Source of the DNA: Treponema sp.
GTDB lineage: Bacteria; Spirochaetota; Spirochaetia; Treponematales; Treponemataceae
Assembly: GCA_003447785.1 (NCBI GenBank)
Contig: DLYJ01000159.1
Coordinates: 1 to 6,734, forward strand
DNA: 6,734 bases
Reading direction: 5' to 3'
This document shows positions 5,885 through 6,734 of the stretch, piece by piece. The position numbers and the translations under genes were made by a program. The notes beneath the pieces were generated by a model. The model had not been told where the DNA came from and made no database searches. It saw only the letters and a program-made list of their open reading frames with translations. The stretch's first letter is position 1. Every line of letters begins with the position of its first letter.

Positions 5885-6734
5885 ATGGAACAGAAAGAGT
5901 TTGATTTGATTACATTCGGAGAAACAATGCTTAGACTTTCTCCACCTGTAAATGAATTGATTAACAAATCCAATACATTTACTAAACACGCAGGCGGTGC
6001 CGAATTAAACGTTGCATCAGGAGTTTCACTGCTTGGTTTGAGAACCGCAATCATAACTCGCCTGCCACACAACCAGCTGGGTACTTTTATCAAAAACCGT
6101 ATTCGTTCTTCAAGTGTAAGTGACGACTACATTATTTTTGATAAATCACCTGAGGCCCGCGTTGGCGTTTACTACTACGAGAACGGCGCTTATCCGCGCA
6201 AGCCGACTGTAGTTTATGACCGCAAACATTCTTCAATCACTAAAATCAAGCCTGAAGAAATTCCACAAGACATCTACGGCAAGACCCGTATGTTCTATAC
6301 ATCAGGAATTACACTTGCCCTTTCAGAAGCAACACGCACCCTTGCAATCGATATGATTAAGAAATTCAAGGCAGCAGGCGCTCAGATTGCTTTTGACGTT
6401 AACTACCGCGCAAACCTTTGGGATGAAGACACAGCCCGTACAACAATCAAACAGATTCTTCCATATCTCGATATTCTCTTTATCTCAGAGGAAAGTTGCC
6501 GCCGCATGTTCAAGAAGACAGGCACTTTGCAGGACATGCACCGCGAATTCTGCCGTGAATACCCCAACATTCAGTTGATTGCCTCATCTGAGCGTGAAGT
6601 AATAAGTCCAAAAGTTCATTCATTTACCTCTACAGTGTATCTGAAGCGCCTGGACAAATTCTTCCACGAAGAACCGTACAAAGATATTGATGTAGTTGAC
6701 CGTATCGGATCCGGAGACGCATATTGTGCCGGTG
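5885..6734 (+). CDS. PfkB-family sugar kinase, probable 2-keto-3-deoxygluconate kinase (3'-truncated)
   Basis: The first 283 residues of a ribokinase-fold carbohydrate kinase; the window ends in the frame before the C-terminus (family length about 310-350 aa). The substrate-side PfkB signature is seen as GGAELNVASGVSLLG (37-51). DVNYRANLW (171-179) matches the D-x-N-x-R-x-x-LW motif frequent in KDG kinases, and GAYPRKPTVVYDRKHSSI (101-118) is also typical of that group. The ATP-site signature DRIGSGDAYCAG (272-283) supplies the anion hole (GSGD) and the catalytic base Asp278. KDG kinase makes 2-keto-3-deoxy-6-phosphogluconate in the cytosol for cleavage to pyruvate and glyceraldehyde 3-phosphate. 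Substrate is inferred; fructokinase or another PfkB sugar kinase is possible. ATG 5885 is supported by AAGGA with 6-nt spacing. It has its own promoter region and is divergent from the GerMN gene, so any aldolase partner would lie downstream of the window. Confidence 0.85.
   Translation, partial: MEQKEFDLITFGETMLRLSPPVNELINKSNTFTKHAGGAELNVASGVSLLGLRTAIITRLPHNQLGTFIKNRIRSSSVSDDYIIFDKSPEARVGVYYYENGAYPRKPTVVYDRKHSSITKIKPEEIPQDIYGKTRMFYTSGITLALSEATRTLAIDMIKKFKAAGAQIAFDVNYRANLWDEDTARTTIKQILPYLDILFISEESCRRMFKKTGTLQDMHREFCREYPNIQLIASSEREVISPKVHSFTSTVYLKRLDKFFHEEPYKDIDVVDRIGSGDAYCAG

Noticed and set aside
5854..6093. Minus-strand frame across the start of the sugar kinase gene
   Set aside because: It lies opposite conserved PfkB sequence and the kinase's own ribosome site; composition is that of a shadow.

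Overview
The window looks like chromosomal DNA of a host-associated, sugar-fermenting bacterium, most likely a spirochaete of the Treponema type. The lineage call is an inference. It rests on moderately low GC with AT-rich spacers, Shine-Dalgarno sites of the AAGG/GGAG kind, a short-chain PFK with the residue signature of PPi-dependent enzymes, a bacterial-type prolyl-tRNA synthetase with an editing domain, and a membrane-anchored GerMN protein in a setting with no sporulation genes. No single marker proves it.

Layout, left to right. (1) 1-408 (+): the C-terminal half of a short-chain dehydrogenase, closest by memory to gluconate 5-dehydrogenase, ended by tandem stops and a clear intrinsic terminator (434-468). 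(2) 555-1778 (+): a complete 407-aa 6-phosphofructokinase, probably PPi-dependent, behind an AT-rich leader with a perfect 14-bp palindrome. (3) 1788-1906: an unusual structured intergenic element. Two 28-nt hairpin repeat units lie in inverted orientation, share loop and flanks but differ in the stem by matched changes on both arms, and are enclosed by a 10-bp outer inverted repeat followed by eight T's. (4) 1989-3821 (+): complete proS. (5) 3814-4917 (+): an exported protein of unknown function overlapping proS by 8 nt. (6) 4914-5765 (-): a GerMN-domain protein with one membrane anchor and a Lys/Glu-rich linker, convergent with gene 5 and with overlapping stop codons. (7) 5885 to the window end (+): the first 283 residues of a PfkB-family sugar kinase, probably 2-keto-3-deoxygluconate kinase, divergent from the GerMN gene.

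How the genes relate: the dehydrogenase and the PfkB kinase at the two ends both point to sugar-acid (gluconate/ketogluconate/KDG) catabolism, and the PFK to a PPi-saving glycolysis. They are separate transcription units with proS and two envelope proteins between them, so a shared operon is not supported. proS and the exported protein are probably co-transcribed and translationally coupled. The most notable non-coding features are the repeat element at 1788-1906, the apparently leaderless start of the GerMN gene, and a 10-nt direct repeat next to both divergent promoters at 5766-5884. I found no phage, CRISPR, toxin-antitoxin or defence system, and no clear sign of a wholly new multi-gene system.
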